A stretch of DNA of 64,000 nt from Dinoroseobacter sp034111085 (GCA_034111085.1 JAWUXZ010000015.1:170197-234196), one strand, 5' to 3'; counted from the first letter of the stretch, positions 45,794 through 55,022 are shown. Numbers and translations are program-made. The notes: a model not told the origin generated them from the letters alone.

Positions 45794-46360
45794 TTACCCC
45801 CGCATCTTATGATGCAAGATAATCGGCACGATCAGGTCTTCCTCATCGGTCAAATGCCGCTTTAGAAACCCCTCAATCTCGGACACCGTGCGATGCACAT
45901 CGCCCGCCTCCTCAAACGCTTGCGCCTCCTCTAGCTGCATCAGTTGCACGACGCGATTGGCCGAGCGTTTGAAGCGGTCCAGTGTTTCGTCAAGGACCAG
46001 ATGATCGGCCTCGAGGACCTCAAGACCGGCCTCAAACCTAGGATCTACCGAATTGATTTCGGGAAAGAAATTGCGGTCTTCCCATGTGTGATGACCGTGC
46101 AAGTTCATCGTCAACATCCGTCCATAGCGCGCCAGTCGTGCGGCATACAGATCACCGTCGATCTTTGCATCCAAGTAATGCTCGGCGTCGTCGCGCAGCA
46201 CATCGGCCAAGCGGCGAAAGCCCTGATGCGCGCCCATCCATTGCCGGGTGGGTTCACGCAAATGTGGGTGCACGTCCCAATCAGGGCGCGGATAATTTGC
46301 AGTCAGGGTGGGGATATCGTCGGGCCACCCGGTGCGGGTCGTGATGTGATGCGTTTCCAT
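45794..46360 (-). CDS. Hemerythrin domain protein
   Basis: A 188-residue four-helix protein with the HHE/hemerythrin pattern: histidines in HPHLREPTRQWMGAHQ, HGHHTWEDRNFFPEI, LEADHLVLDETL and LKRHLTDEEDLIVP. These could bind a diiron centre and so oxygen or nitric oxide. The ATG at 46360 (METHH) is chosen over an upstream TTG. It is convergent with glmM and transcribed alone. The role is not known from context. Confidence 0.82.
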   Translation of the reverse strand: METHHITTRTGWPDDIPTLTANYPRPDWDVHPHLREPTRQWMGAHQGFRRLADVLRDDAEHYLDAKIDGDLYAARLARYGRMLTMNLHGHHTWEDRNFFPEINSVDPRFEAGLEVLEADHLVLDETLDRFKRSANRVVQLMQLEEAQAFEEAGDVHRTVSEIEGFLKRHLTDEEDLIVPIILHHKMRG

Positions 46361-46399
46361 GATGGGGGGCAATTGGGGGGCGCGAGGGCGACAAACAAG

Positions 46400-46426
46400 A
46401 GCGGCCCCGCGATGTGCAGGGCCGCT
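46400..46426 (-). terminator. Hairpin downstream of ilvC
   Basis: AGCGGCCC and GGGCCGCT form an 8-base-pair stem with an 11-base loop; on the minus strand, downstream of ilvC, CTTGTTTGTC follows. A moderately convincing intrinsic terminator. Confidence 0.55.
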
Positions 46427-46537
46427 ATGCGTTTCAGCGCTAGGTCGCGCCTAGCTTGTTAGGGTGTGGGAGCGCCTGCTTGCAAAGGACAAACAGTCCG
46501 GTCCCACCCGTCACGTTTCTTTCAAGATGCGGCGTTA

Positions 46538-47560
46538 TTAGTTCCGCTCTTTATCAACCATCTTGCCTGCCGAAATCCACGGCATCATTCCGCGCAGGAT
46601 CTCGCCGGTTTTCTCGATCTGGTGCTCGTCATTGATGCGGCGGGTTGCTTTGAACGACGGCTGACCCACTGCGTTCTCAAGCATGAAGTCGCGCACAAAC
46701 TTACCGTTCTGGATGTCGGTCAGAACCGCTTTCATCTTCGCCTTGGTCTCGTCGTAAGGCAGGATGCGCGGGCCGGACACGTACTCACCGTATTCCGCCG
46801 TGTTCGAGATAGAGTAGTTCATGTTGGCGATGCCGCCCTCGTAGATCAGGTCCACGATCAGCTTCACTTCATGCAGGCACTCGAAATACGCCATCTCGGG
46901 CGCGTAACCGGCTTCCACCAGGGTCTCGAAGCCCATGCGGATCAACTCGACAAGGCCGCCGCACAGAACCGCTTGCTCGCCGAACAGATCGGTTTCGCAC
47001 TCTTCGCGGAAGTTGGTCTCGATGATGCCCGAGCGTCCGCCACCGATTGCCGAGCAATACGACAAACCGATCTCAAGCGCCTTGCCAGATGCGTCTTTGT
47101 CGACCGCAACCAAGCAAGGCACGCCGCCACCTTTTGCGAACTCGCCGCGCACGGTGTGGCCGGGGCCTTTAGGGGCCATCATGATAACGTCGATGCCGGG
47201 CTTGGGATCGATCAGGCCGAAATGCACGTTCAGGCCGTGGGCAAATGCGATGGCCGCACCGGGCTTGATGTTGTCATGGACGTATTTCTTGTAGGTCTCG
47301 GCCTGCAACTCATCGGGCATAGTGAACATGATGACATCGCACCATGCGGCTGCCTCGGCGATGCCCATAACCTCAAGGCCTTCACCCCTGGCTTTGGCGG
47401 CTGAGGCCGAGCCTTCGCGCAGGGCGACGACGAGGTTCTTAGCACCTGAATCGCGCAAGTTCAGAGCGTGCGCGTGACCTTGGGAGCCATAGCCGAGGAT
47501 GGCTACTTTCTTGTCCTTGATCAGGTTAATGTCGCAATCGCGGTCATAATAAACGCGCAT
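46538..47560 (-). CDS. ilvC: Ketol-acid reductoisomerase
   Basis: IlvC isomerises and reduces acetohydroxy acids in valine and isoleucine synthesis. The 340-residue class I enzyme begins MRVYYDRDCDINLI, has the NADP motif GYGSQGHAHALNLRDSG, the substrate segment APKGPGHTVR, and the metal-binding acidic residues in EQAVLCGG and ECLHEVKLIVDLIYEGG. GGAGGATACATT precedes the ATG. It is divergent from a pair of Lrp-family regulators. Confidence 0.96.
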   Translation of the reverse strand: MRVYYDRDCDINLIKDKKVAILGYGSQGHAHALNLRDSGAKNLVVALREGSASAAKARGEGLEVMGIAEAAAWCDVIMFTMPDELQAETYKKYVHDNIKPGAAIAFAHGLNVHFGLIDPKPGIDVIMMAPKGPGHTVRGEFAKGGGVPCLVAVDKDASGKALEIGLSYCSAIGGGRSGIIETNFREECETDLFGEQAVLCGGLVELIRMGFETLVEAGYAPEMAYFECLHEVKLIVDLIYEGGIANMNYSISNTAEYGEYVSGPRILPYDETKAKMKAVLTDIQNGKFVRDFMLENAVGQPSFKATRRINDEHQIEKTGEILRGMMPWISAGKMVDKERN

Positions 47561-47692
47561 AATGTATCCTCCGGTGGGTAACGTTCTGAACGTAGAATGC
47601 CCCGTCAGGCCTTCAGATGCCTTGCAATTTTCACATAATTTTCCCAATATCTGTAAAATTCATGCGCGTTATTCTTCTAGGCCTAAATACTC

Positions 47693-48148
47693 ATGCTTGA
47701 CGACACCGACAGACGGCTCTTGCGATACCTGCAAGCGGACCCGGCCATCAGCACCGCTGATCTGGCGATGCGCGCAGGCGTCAGCGCGGCTGTGGCGTGG
47801 CGCAGGCTCGATAAACTGACAGAGGCGGGCGTGTTGCAAAGCATCGAGGCCGTGATTGACTGGCGCGCGCTCGGCTACGGGGTGGAGGTCAGCTTGCGCA
47901 TCACCCTCGACAAGACCCAGCCCAACGCCTTTGACGCGCTGATCGCGGCGGCGCGCGAGGTGCCGGAAGTCACCGAGATCCAAACCTTCCTCGGCCGCGT
48001 CGACCTGCGCCTTAACATCCTCGCCCGCGACATGGGGCATTATACGCAAGTCTACCGCGCCCGCATTCTGACCCTGCCGCATATTCAAGATATCGAGCAG
48101 TTGATGCTGGTCTCGACCGTCAAGGCTGACGAGGCGTTGCCCCTATGA
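47693..48148 (+). CDS. Lrp/AsnC-family transcriptional regulator (first of a tandem pair)
   Basis: A 151-residue Lrp-family protein: helix-turn-helix at residues ~5-55 (LQADPAISTADLAMRAGVSAAVAWRRLDKL) and a RAM domain after it. Its stop overlaps the start of a second Lrp gene (ATGA), and the pair is divergent from ilvC. The two proteins could form a heteromer. The effector is unknown; branched-chain amino acids are a guess from context. Confidence 0.85.
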   Translation: MLDDTDRRLLRYLQADPAISTADLAMRAGVSAAVAWRRLDKLTEAGVLQSIEAVIDWRALGYGVEVSLRITLDKTQPNAFDALIAAAREVPEVTEIQTFLGRVDLRLNILARDMGHYTQVYRARILTLPHIQDIEQLMLVSTVKADEALPL

Positions 48149-48606
48149 GCCTCGATCTCGATGACCTCGACCGCACACTCCTGCGCGAACTCAGCCGGGA
48201 TGCGCGCCAACCTGCCAGCGCGCTCGGTCGCAAACTGGGGCTCAGCCAGCCCGCCACATGGCGGCGCATCAAACGGCTGGAGGAGGCTGGCGTAATTACC
48301 GGACGCCGTGTGCGTCTGGATGCTGGCAAGCTGGGCTTTGGCGTCACGGTGTTTCTTGGCGTCAAACTCGCCACCAAGGGCCGCACAAGTGTGGCTGATT
48401 TTGAGCGCGCGATTGCGGCGATCCCTGAGGTCCAACTCGTCCAGCATGTTCTGGGGGCCTACGACTACCGGCTGCGGGTCGTTGCCCGTGATCTCAGTGA
48501 TTTTGAGCGGGTCCTCAGACGCCGCATCATGACCCTGCCCGGTGTGGGCGAGGTGGAAGCAAATGTGCTGCTGTCAGAAGAACGCCGCCCCGGCCCGCTG
48601 GGCTGA
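48145..48606 (+). CDS. Lrp/AsnC-family transcriptional regulator (second of a tandem pair)
   Basis: A 153-residue Lrp-family protein with helix-turn-helix RDARQPASALGRKLGLSQPATWRRIKRL and a RAM domain. It is clearly related to its upstream partner but too different to be a recent duplicate. It is translationally coupled to that partner by a 4-base overlap and ends 40 bases before the SAM-II riboswitch of metZ. Confidence 0.86.
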   Translation: MSLDLDDLDRTLLRELSRDARQPASALGRKLGLSQPATWRRIKRLEEAGVITGRRVRLDAGKLGFGVTVFLGVKLATKGRTSVADFERAIAAIPEVQLVQHVLGAYDYRLRVVARDLSDFERVLRRRIMTLPGVGEVEANVLLSEERRPGPLG

Positions 48607-48645
48607 GCACGCTTGACCATGCCCTGCAACGGGGCTAATCCAATC

Positions 48646-48700
48646 CTCGTGGTGATTTGAAGCCGGATTGCAGGCCACGTTAAACATTCTGCTAAAGAGG
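48646..48700 (+). promoter_or_regulatory. SAM-II riboswitch upstream of metZ
   Basis: The segment matches the SAM-II (SAM-alpha) consensus: stem CGTGG (48648-48652) pairs with CCACG (48675-48679), the loop starts TGATTTGA and contains the CCGG-TTGCAGG region, and the GCTAAAG tail (48691-48697) can pair back into the loop as a pseudoknot. SAM-II is known in alphaproteobacteria before metA, metX and metZ genes. S-adenosylmethionine binding would lower metZ expression. Confidence 0.9.
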
Positions 48701-48769
48701 TTGTCGGTCCCCTCCGATGCCTTATTGGCCAAGGGGGAGTTTGTCCAAAAGATGGGCATGGAGACTGAA

Positions 48770-49948
48770 ATGACCGACTGGAACACCCGCACAAAACTCG
48801 TACATTCCGGCACCCGGCGCAGCCAATACGGCGAAGTGTCTGAGGCGATTTTTCTGACCCAAGGCTTTGTCTACGACACCGCCGAAGACGCCGAGGCGCG
48901 CTTTATCGAGGCCGGACCCGACGAATATATCTACGCCCGCTACGGCAATCCGACGGTGCGCATGTTCGAAGACCGCATTGCTGCCCTAGAGGGGACCGAG
49001 GATGCGTTTGCCACAGCCTCAGGCATGGCGGCGGTCAATGGTGCGCTCGCCGGGCTTTTGAAGGCGGGCGATCACGTGGTCTCGGCCCGGGCATTGTTTG
49101 GATCGTGCCTCTATATCCTTGAGGATGTGTTAGTCCGTTACGGGGTCGAGGTGACGTTCGTAGACGGTGCAGACATCGCGCAGTGGCAGGCGGCGATCCG
49201 TCCAGACACCAAGGCGGTGTTCTTTGAATCTCTGTCTAATCCCACGCTGGAAGTAATTGATATCAAGGCCGTGTCGGACATAGCTCATGCTGTTGGGGCC
49301 ACGGTTATCGTCGACAACGTCTTCGCCACCCCGATCTTTTCGCGCGCGGTAGAGCTTGGCGCAGATGTCGTGATCTATTCGGCCACCAAGCATATCGACG
49401 GCCAAGGGCGCTGTCTGGGCGGCGTTATCTGCGGGACCAAACACTTCGTGCGCAAGGTAGCCGAGCCCTACCTCAAGCACACCGGCGGCGCGCTGAGCCC
49501 GTTTAACGCGTGGGTCATGCTGAAGGGAATGGAGACGCTCGATCTTCGGGTGCGGGCGCAGGCGACAACCGCGCTGGCGATTTCCGAAGCGGTTGAGGGG
49601 CACGAGAAACTCGCAAACACCATTTTCCCGCACCTGCCCAGCCACCCCCAATACGCGCTGGCATGTGCACAGATGGAAGCGGGCGGCACGGTTTTATCGC
49701 TGGACCTCAAAGGCGGCAAGGCGGCGGCGTTTCGGTTCCTGAATGCGCTGGAAATCGTGACGATCTCAAACAATCTTGGCGACGCGAAATCCATCGCCAC
49801 CCACCCCGCAACCACAACCCACCAGCGACTGACACCCGAGCAACGGACAAGCCTTCGCATTTCCGATGGCCTCATCCGCTTTTCTGTCGGCCTTGAAGAC
49901 ACGAGCGATCTGATCGCAGACGTCATGGCCGGATTGTCTGCGGCATGA
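48770..49948 (+). CDS. metZ: O-succinylhomoserine sulfhydrylase
   Basis: MetZ makes homocysteine from O-succinylhomoserine and sulfide. The 392-residue PLP enzyme has YARYGNPTVRMFEDRIAALEG, the PLP region ATASGMAAV, the aspartate in VIVDNVFATP and the Schiff-base lysine in YSATKHIDGQGR. ATG 48770 has GGAG 6 bases upstream; in-frame ATGs at 48752 and 48758 lack as good a site. A SAM-II riboswitch lies upstream, and the stop overlaps the next gene by 4 bases. Confidence 0.93.
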   Translation: MTDWNTRTKLVHSGTRRSQYGEVSEAIFLTQGFVYDTAEDAEARFIEAGPDEYIYARYGNPTVRMFEDRIAALEGTEDAFATASGMAAVNGALAGLLKAGDHVVSARALFGSCLYILEDVLVRYGVEVTFVDGADIAQWQAAIRPDTKAVFFESLSNPTLEVIDIKAVSDIAHAVGATVIVDNVFATPIFSRAVELGADVVIYSATKHIDGQGRCLGGVICGTKHFVRKVAEPYLKHTGGALSPFNAWVMLKGMETLDLRVRAQATTALAISEAVEGHEKLANTIFPHLPSHPQYALACAQMEAGGTVLSLDLKGGKAAAFRFLNALEIVTISNNLGDAKSIATHPATTTHQRLTPEQRTSLRISDGLIRFSVGLEDTSDLIADVMAGLSAA

Positions 49949-50679
49949 AGCCGGTTCTGATCCTGCAACTGCGCCCGGAAGACGAGGCGGCGGATGGCGA
50001 ATTTAATGCCCTGCTGCGCAAGTCCGGCCTTGGCGCCGAGCGCACCCACCGGATCAGGCTGGACCAGACGCCGGATGTCTCGCGTCTAAGCCTCGACAAC
50101 TACAGCGCCGTTATTGTTGGCGGCGGGCCGGGCTGCGTGTCTGATGATCCGGCCACCAAAGACCCCAGCGAGGCCCAGATCGAGGCCGCGATCTTGTCGC
50201 TGATGCCCGAGATTAGCGAACGCGACATCCCCTATCTGGGGTGCTGCTACGGGATTGGGGTGCTGGCCCACCACCTCGGCGCGCAGGTCTCGAAAGAGGC
50301 TTACGGCGAACCCATCGGCGCTGTGGCCTGCCAGATCACCGAAGACGGTGCGCGCGATCCACTGCTGGCCGGGCTACCGGACGCGTTTGACGCCTTCGTC
50401 GGCCACAAAGAAGCGGTGCAAAACCTACCCGACGCAGCAGTCCACCTCGTCGCCTCCGCCCCCTGCCCGTTTCAGATGATCCGCTACAAACGCAACGTCT
50501 ATGCCACGCAGTTCCATCCCGAAGCCGATGGCGAAGAATTTGCCGCGCGTATCCGCATTTACCGCCACAAAGGCTATTTCGCGCCTGACGAGGCCGATAG
50601 CCTAACTGCCCGTTGTCTTTCACAAAATGTTCATGTTCCCGAGCAGATCCTGCGTAACTTCATAAATACCTATTCTTGA
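49945..50679 (+). CDS. Class I glutamine amidotransferase (GMP synthase-like domain)
   Basis: A 244-residue stand-alone glutaminase domain. The nucleophile is in LGCCYGIGVLAHH, with the G-x-C-Y-G arrangement, and the histidine-glutamate pair is in QFHPEADGEEF. No synthase domain is attached, so the partner or acceptor is unknown. It overlaps metZ by 4 bases, so it is in the same SAM-controlled transcript. Relatives are annotated as GMP synthase-like amidotransferases, without a proven reaction. Confidence 0.87.
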   Translation: MKPVLILQLRPEDEAADGEFNALLRKSGLGAERTHRIRLDQTPDVSRLSLDNYSAVIVGGGPGCVSDDPATKDPSEAQIEAAILSLMPEISERDIPYLGCCYGIGVLAHHLGAQVSKEAYGEPIGAVACQITEDGARDPLLAGLPDAFDAFVGHKEAVQNLPDAAVHLVASAPCPFQMIRYKRNVYATQFHPEADGEEFAARIRIYRHKGYFAPDEADSLTARCLSQNVHVPEQILRNFINTYS

Positions 50680-50699
50680 ACGCTTTTTCTGCTATTTTT

Positions 50700-50720
50700 G
50701 TCGGATTGGAGTGATCCGAC
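50700..50720. promoter_or_regulatory. Inverted repeat upstream of folE2
   Basis: GTCGGAT-TGGAGTG-ATCCGAC has perfect 7-base arms about 100 bases before the folE2 start. It may be an operator, an attenuator stem or the terminator stem of the upstream transcript, though no T-tract follows. The binding factor is unknown. Confidence 0.35.
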
Positions 50721-50817
50721 AAAGTTCATGTCGCGTAAACTTCATACATACGGACCTGTCCAAGGGTCCAAATCGCCCCATATCTACGGGACGAACAGAC
50801 GTGAACGAGGCCAGCCG

Positions 50818-51918
50818 ATGAATATTTATGCTCCTAATATCGACCTCTCCCCTGACTTTGCGGAGGCCGCCGACGCGCTGGCCGTCCTGAAGGCATGGGC
50901 CAAGGCAGCCGACCCAGCCGATGTCGCGGCGCTAGAGCCTGCGTTGGGCCATTTGCTGCCCGGTGTGGTGCCGGACTACCCAGCACTTGCGCGCGCCTAC
51001 CCCGAAGAGTTCACGATCGAGCCGGGCTATAAAGATACTCTGCCTGATCTGCAAAACGGCCCCGCCTCGCTGATCAAAGGCGCAAACCGCCAGATCCAGC
51101 ATGTGGGCATCTCGAACTTCCGCCTGCCGGTGCAGTTCGAGACACGCGGCGGCGCGCCGGTGATGCTTGAGACCTCGGTCACTGGCACCGTCTCGCTCGA
51201 GGCCGAGAAGAAGGGCATCAACATGTCCCGCATCATGCGCAGCTTTTATAAGCACGCAGAGGCGACGTTCAGCTTTGATGTGATCGAGGCCGCACTCGAC
51301 GATTACAAAACCGACCTTGAGAGTTTCGACGCCCGTATCCAAATGCGCCTGTCGTTCCCGGTGCGCGTGCAAAGCCTGCGCTCGGGCCTTTCAGGCTACC
51401 AGTATTACGATATCGCGCTCGAGCTGGTTGAGCGCGCTGGCGTGCGCAAGAAGATCGTGCACTTGGACTATGTGTATTCGTCCACCTGCCCGTGCTCGCT
51501 TGAGTTGTCCGAGCACGCCCGCCAGTTCCGCGGCCAGCTTGCGACACCGCACTCCCAGCGCTCTGTTGCGCGCCTGTCGGTTGTGCTGGACGAGGCCGCA
51601 CAATGTTTGTGGTTCGAGGACCTGATCGAGGCCGCTCGCCGCGCCGTGCCCACCGAGACGCAAGTTATGGTCAAACGCGAGGACGAGCAGGCCTTTGCTG
51701 AGTTGAACGCCGCCAACCCGATATTTGTCGAAGACGCAGCCCGCCTGTTTGCCGAACAATTGCAGGCCGAGCACCGCATTGGCGATTTCCGGGTCGTGGC
51801 CAGCCACCAAGAAAGCCTGCACAGCCATGACGCGGTGTCGGTTCTGACCGAGGGACCAACTTTCGAAACCGACAGCCTTGACCCGCGCCTGTTCCAGACC
51901 ATGTTCCATACTGGTTGA
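50818..51918 (+). CDS. folE2: GTP cyclohydrolase I type IB (FolE2)
   Basis: FolE2 converts GTP to dihydroneopterin triphosphate and replaces zinc-dependent FolE in many bacteria. The 366-residue protein has the catalytic and metal-binding cysteines in STCPCSLELSEHAR and the family segments HVGISNFRLP and GINMSRIMR. ATG 50818 (MNIYAPNIDLS) is used; an open frame of 40 codons upstream has no homology. An ideal terminator follows. It supplies the substrate that folB acts on later in the pathway, about 7.4 kb away. Confidence 0.94.
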   Translation: MNIYAPNIDLSPDFAEAADALAVLKAWAKAADPADVAALEPALGHLLPGVVPDYPALARAYPEEFTIEPGYKDTLPDLQNGPASLIKGANRQIQHVGISNFRLPVQFETRGGAPVMLETSVTGTVSLEAEKKGINMSRIMRSFYKHAEATFSFDVIEAALDDYKTDLESFDARIQMRLSFPVRVQSLRSGLSGYQYYDIALELVERAGVRKKIVHLDYVYSSTCPCSLELSEHARQFRGQLATPHSQRSVARLSVVLDEAAQCLWFEDLIEAARRAVPTETQVMVKREDEQAFAELNAANPIFVEDAARLFAEQLQAEHRIGDFRVVASHQESLHSHDAVSVLTEGPTFETDSLDPRLFQTMFHTG

Positions 51919-51970
51919 GGTAAACGCCGAAGCCGACGAAACAGGCCCTTCTCCCCCTCGGGGCCAAACC

Positions 51971-52010
51971 AAGGCCAGACCGTGCCAAACACGGTCTGGC
52001 CTTCTTTTTG
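51971..52010 (+). terminator. Intrinsic terminator of folE2
   Basis: A perfect 14-base-pair stem (AAGGCCAGACCGTG / CACGGTCTGGCCTT) with a 5-base loop is followed by CTTTTTG. It is the strongest intrinsic terminator in the window. Confidence 0.93.
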
Positions 52011-52038
52011 TCTGACGCACTTTCGTAAGTCACGCCTT

Positions 52039-53322
52039 ATGCTTGACACTGCGCAGACCTGGGCGCAGCCTCGCCCAATGGCCATGCTCTTGAAAAACCG
52101 CAATTACCGCATGCACTTCTCGGCCGCCGCGATCTCGAACCTCGGCGATGGTGTGTCTGCATTGGCTTTCCCGTGGCTCGCCACGTTGATCACACGCGAC
52201 CCGCTTTTGATCTCGCTGGTGGCCTTCGCGGCCTATTTACCGTGGCTGCTGCTGGCGATCCCGGCAGGTGTTCTGACCGACCGCACCGACCGCCGGCGCT
52301 TGATGGTTCAGGCCGATGTCATCCGCTTTGCGCTGACCACGGTGATCGTGGCCCTCGCGTTTGCCGCCCCGCAAGACCCGCTGCCTATGCGCCAAGCCGT
52401 GCCCTATATCGCGGCCATTGCAGCGCTGGCGTTCCTTTTGGGCACCGCTGAGGTGCTGCGCGACAACGCCGCCCAAACCGTGCTGCCCGCCTTGGTAGAT
52501 AAATCTGACCTCGAGGCGGCAAATGGCCAGCTCTGGAGCATCGAGAACATCATGGGCAAGTTCATCGGCCCACCGCTCGCGGGCCTGCTGATCGCCTTCG
52601 CCGTGCCTGCGCCGTTTGTGCTGGATGCCGCAAGTTTCGCGCTGGCCGCAGCACTTGTCTGGTGCGTGGCAATCCCGGCGCGCGTCCTGCCCTCCAAGCG
52701 CAGCTTTCTCGCCGAGGCACGTCAGGGTCTGGCGTGGATGGGTGCGCACCGCCAAGTCTTGCAACTGGCGCTGATGCTGGGTGCGATCAACTTCTGCTCG
52801 ATGATGTTCATGACAATGCTGGTGCTTTATAGCCAAGAGGTCTTGGGCCTGTCAGCCGCAGCCTACGGTATTTTACTGACCGCCGGGGCCGCAGGCGGGG
52901 TCATCGCAGGCATCGTTTGGCCGCGCCTGACCGGACGGCTCGGGGCACAGAACGGGCTGATGCTGGCACTTGCGCTGATGCCAATCCCGCCGCTGATGAT
53001 TGTGCTGACCGGATCGCCTTGGATGGCCGGGGCAGCCCTTTTCCTAGAGACCGTCATTGCGGTGCTGTGGAATGTCATCACCGTCAGCTACCGCCAACGC
53101 CTGATCCCCGACGAGCTACTGGGCCGTGTCAACAGCATCTACCGCTTCTTCGGATGGGGTGCGATCCCGTTCGGAGCACTCGCAGGCGGCGTGTTAGTTG
53201 CCTCGTTCCAGCCAAGCTTGGGCCGACTAGAGGCGCTGGAAATACCGTTCTGGGCCGCGAGCGCCGGGTTTACCCTTGTGTTCATCTACGGCGCGGCACG
53301 CCTCAGAATTGGCCGGATCTAG
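52039..53322 (+). CDS. MFS transporter, EntS/MFS_3-like exporter
   Basis: A 427-residue major facilitator protein with 12 predicted membrane helices. It has the helix 2-3 motif AGVLTDRTDRRRLM and the ILTAGAAGGVIAGIV segment, like the enterobactin-exporter-type MFS_3 group. The substrate is unknown. ATG 52039 is used; ATG 52078 is an alternative, and neither has a strong ribosome-binding site. It ends 5 bases before the convergent ClC gene. Confidence 0.85.
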   Translation: MLDTAQTWAQPRPMAMLLKNRNYRMHFSAAAISNLGDGVSALAFPWLATLITRDPLLISLVAFAAYLPWLLLAIPAGVLTDRTDRRRLMVQADVIRFALTTVIVALAFAAPQDPLPMRQAVPYIAAIAALAFLLGTAEVLRDNAAQTVLPALVDKSDLEAANGQLWSIENIMGKFIGPPLAGLLIAFAVPAPFVLDAASFALAAALVWCVAIPARVLPSKRSFLAEARQGLAWMGAHRQVLQLALMLGAINFCSMMFMTMLVLYSQEVLGLSAAAYGILLTAGAAGGVIAGIVWPRLTGRLGAQNGLMLALALMPIPPLMIVLTGSPWMAGAALFLETVIAVLWNVITVSYRQRLIPDELLGRVNSIYRFFGWGAIPFGALAGGVLVASFQPSLGRLEALEIPFWAASAGFTLVFIYGAARLRIGRI

Positions 53323-53327
53323 CGCCG

Positions 53328-55022
53328 CTAACTATGCTCTTCCGCCGCAATCGCCGCCAACGCTCGGTTATAGGCTTTTAGGGCGTCCACATGGGTCACT
53401 GCCCCCAGCAATTTCGGGCCTGCCAATTCGCTGCCCGGCGACACCACCGCCAAGAAACCTCCGCCTGCGCCTTTATCCAGAAGCGGCAACGCCTCCTCAA
53501 GCGTCGCATTCGCCAGCAAGAACCGCCCATCCGCGACCATTTCCAGCAGCTCGTCCTCAGGCGGCGCGTGGGCATGGCCCAAGGGACGCATAATCCGGCC
53601 CACCCGCACAGTCGCCAGCAGATAAGCCTGCGGCCCGGCAGCCAAATGCACATTGCGCCGCTCGAGCTGGGTCAAGAAATACGACCGGTCCACAAAGCGC
53701 GAGGCCAGTGCTGTCGACAGCGACACCGCCACCATCACCGCCAACCCGGTCTGCCAGTCGCCAGTCAACTCAAACACAATCAACGTCGTCGAGATCGGCG
53801 CGCCCAGCACCGCTGCGGCCACAGCCCCCATGCCCGCCAGCGCGTACAGGCTTTCCGAGCCTGACACTTCCGGGAACACGCTCGTCGCCACCAATCCAAA
53901 GGCCAGCCCAACCAAAGCCCCAATCATCAACGAGGGCGAGAATATCCCGCCGCCCATGCGCCCGCCCACGGGGATCGACACCGCCACCACCTTCAGGACC
54001 GCGAACACAATCGCCTCGTGCATCAACAAGCTGCCCGACAGCGCCCGCGTCGTCGTCTCGTAGCCGACGCCGATGATATGCGGATAGACGATAGCCAAAC
54101 CGCCCAGCAGCAATCCTGCCAGCGCGGGACGCAAATAGCCGGGCATCTTCAGGCGCGCCTGCACTTTGGTGCCGAACCCGTCGGTCCAGAACACGACATG
54201 CATCAACACCACTGCCACCAGACCCGAGACGAGGCCGAGCAGCAGAAACGCCGGAAGCTCGACGTAGAACTCAAGCGCGTTGCCCTCAATCGGCAGCGAG
54301 AACTCGGTAATATCGCCAAATGCCAAGCGGTTGATGATAGTGCCTGCGACGCTGGCAATCACAATCGGGGCAAAAGCGTGAACGGCGAAATGGCGCAAAA
54401 CCACCTCAAGCGCGAACAAGGCCCCGGCAATCGGCGCGTTGAAACTGGCCGAAACAGCAGCGGCCACAGCGCAGCCCAGCAGATCGCGCCCGGTGATGCC
54501 GTCAGCCTGTAGGCGGTTCGATACCCATGTCGAAATCACCGCCGCAAGGTGAACCACAGGCCCCTCGCGCCCGGTCGAGCCACCCGTGGACAGCGTAATC
54601 ATCGAGGCCGCAGCACTCGCCCAGCCCTCCTTCTGCTCGACACGACCATCGTTAAGCGCGGCCCCATCGATCACATCGGCCACGCCGCGCGCGCGCCCGT
54701 CACTGGTGGTGAAATGAAGAAGGACACCCACGGCCAAACCGCCAAGTGTCGGAACAATCAACAACCAAAACCACGGCAGCGTCTCGGCGTGGCTGGCAAG
54801 CGAGCGCACATCGTCGTTGGCATAGGCCCAGTTTTGCAGCGCGGTGATGCCTTTACGGAAAAACAGCGCTGCAAACCCTGCGGCGATCCCAATCAACAGC
54901 GCAATAAACCAGAACTGGATTTGGCTGGGGCCTCGGTGGCGCACGACCTGCCAGCCCAGTAGGCAAGCCTGCCGAACGGCCTTGGCCTGCGCGCGGATCG
55001 GGTCTGTGCTGCGTTCGGACAC
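53328..55022 (-). CDS. ClC family chloride channel/antiporter with C-terminal CBS domains
   Basis: A 564-residue ClC protein. The chloride selectivity motifs are present: GSTGREGPVVH, including the gating glutamate in GREGP, and GGGIFSPSLMIGA. About 10-12 membrane segments span residues 30-450, and two CBS domains form the cytoplasmic tail, where they may sense nucleotides. The GTG start at 55022 is preferred. The sequence does not tell channel from proton-coupled exchanger. Confidence 0.89.
   Translation of the reverse strand: MSERSTDPIRAQAKAVRQACLLGWQVVRHRGPSQIQFWFIALLIGIAAGFAALFFRKGITALQNWAYANDDVRSLASHAETLPWFWLLIVPTLGGLAVGVLLHFTTSDGRARGVADVIDGAALNDGRVEQKEGWASAAASMITLSTGGSTGREGPVVHLAAVISTWVSNRLQADGITGRDLLGCAVAAAVSASFNAPIAGALFALEVVLRHFAVHAFAPIVIASVAGTIINRLAFGDITEFSLPIEGNALEFYVELPAFLLLGLVSGLVAVVLMHVVFWTDGFGTKVQARLKMPGYLRPALAGLLLGGLAIVYPHIIGVGYETTTRALSGSLLMHEAIVFAVLKVVAVSIPVGGRMGGGIFSPSLMIGALVGLAFGLVATSVFPEVSGSESLYALAGMGAVAAAVLGAPISTTLIVFELTGDWQTGLAVMVAVSLSTALASRFVDRSYFLTQLERRNVHLAAGPQAYLLATVRVGRIMRPLGHAHAPPEDELLEMVADGRFLLANATLEEALPLLDKGAGGGFLAVVSPGSELAGPKLLGAVTHVDALKAYNRALAAIAAEEHS

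Noticed and set aside
50680..50817. Tetrahydrofolate riboswitch before folE2
   Set aside because: The sequence does not resemble the THF or THF-II consensus that I know.
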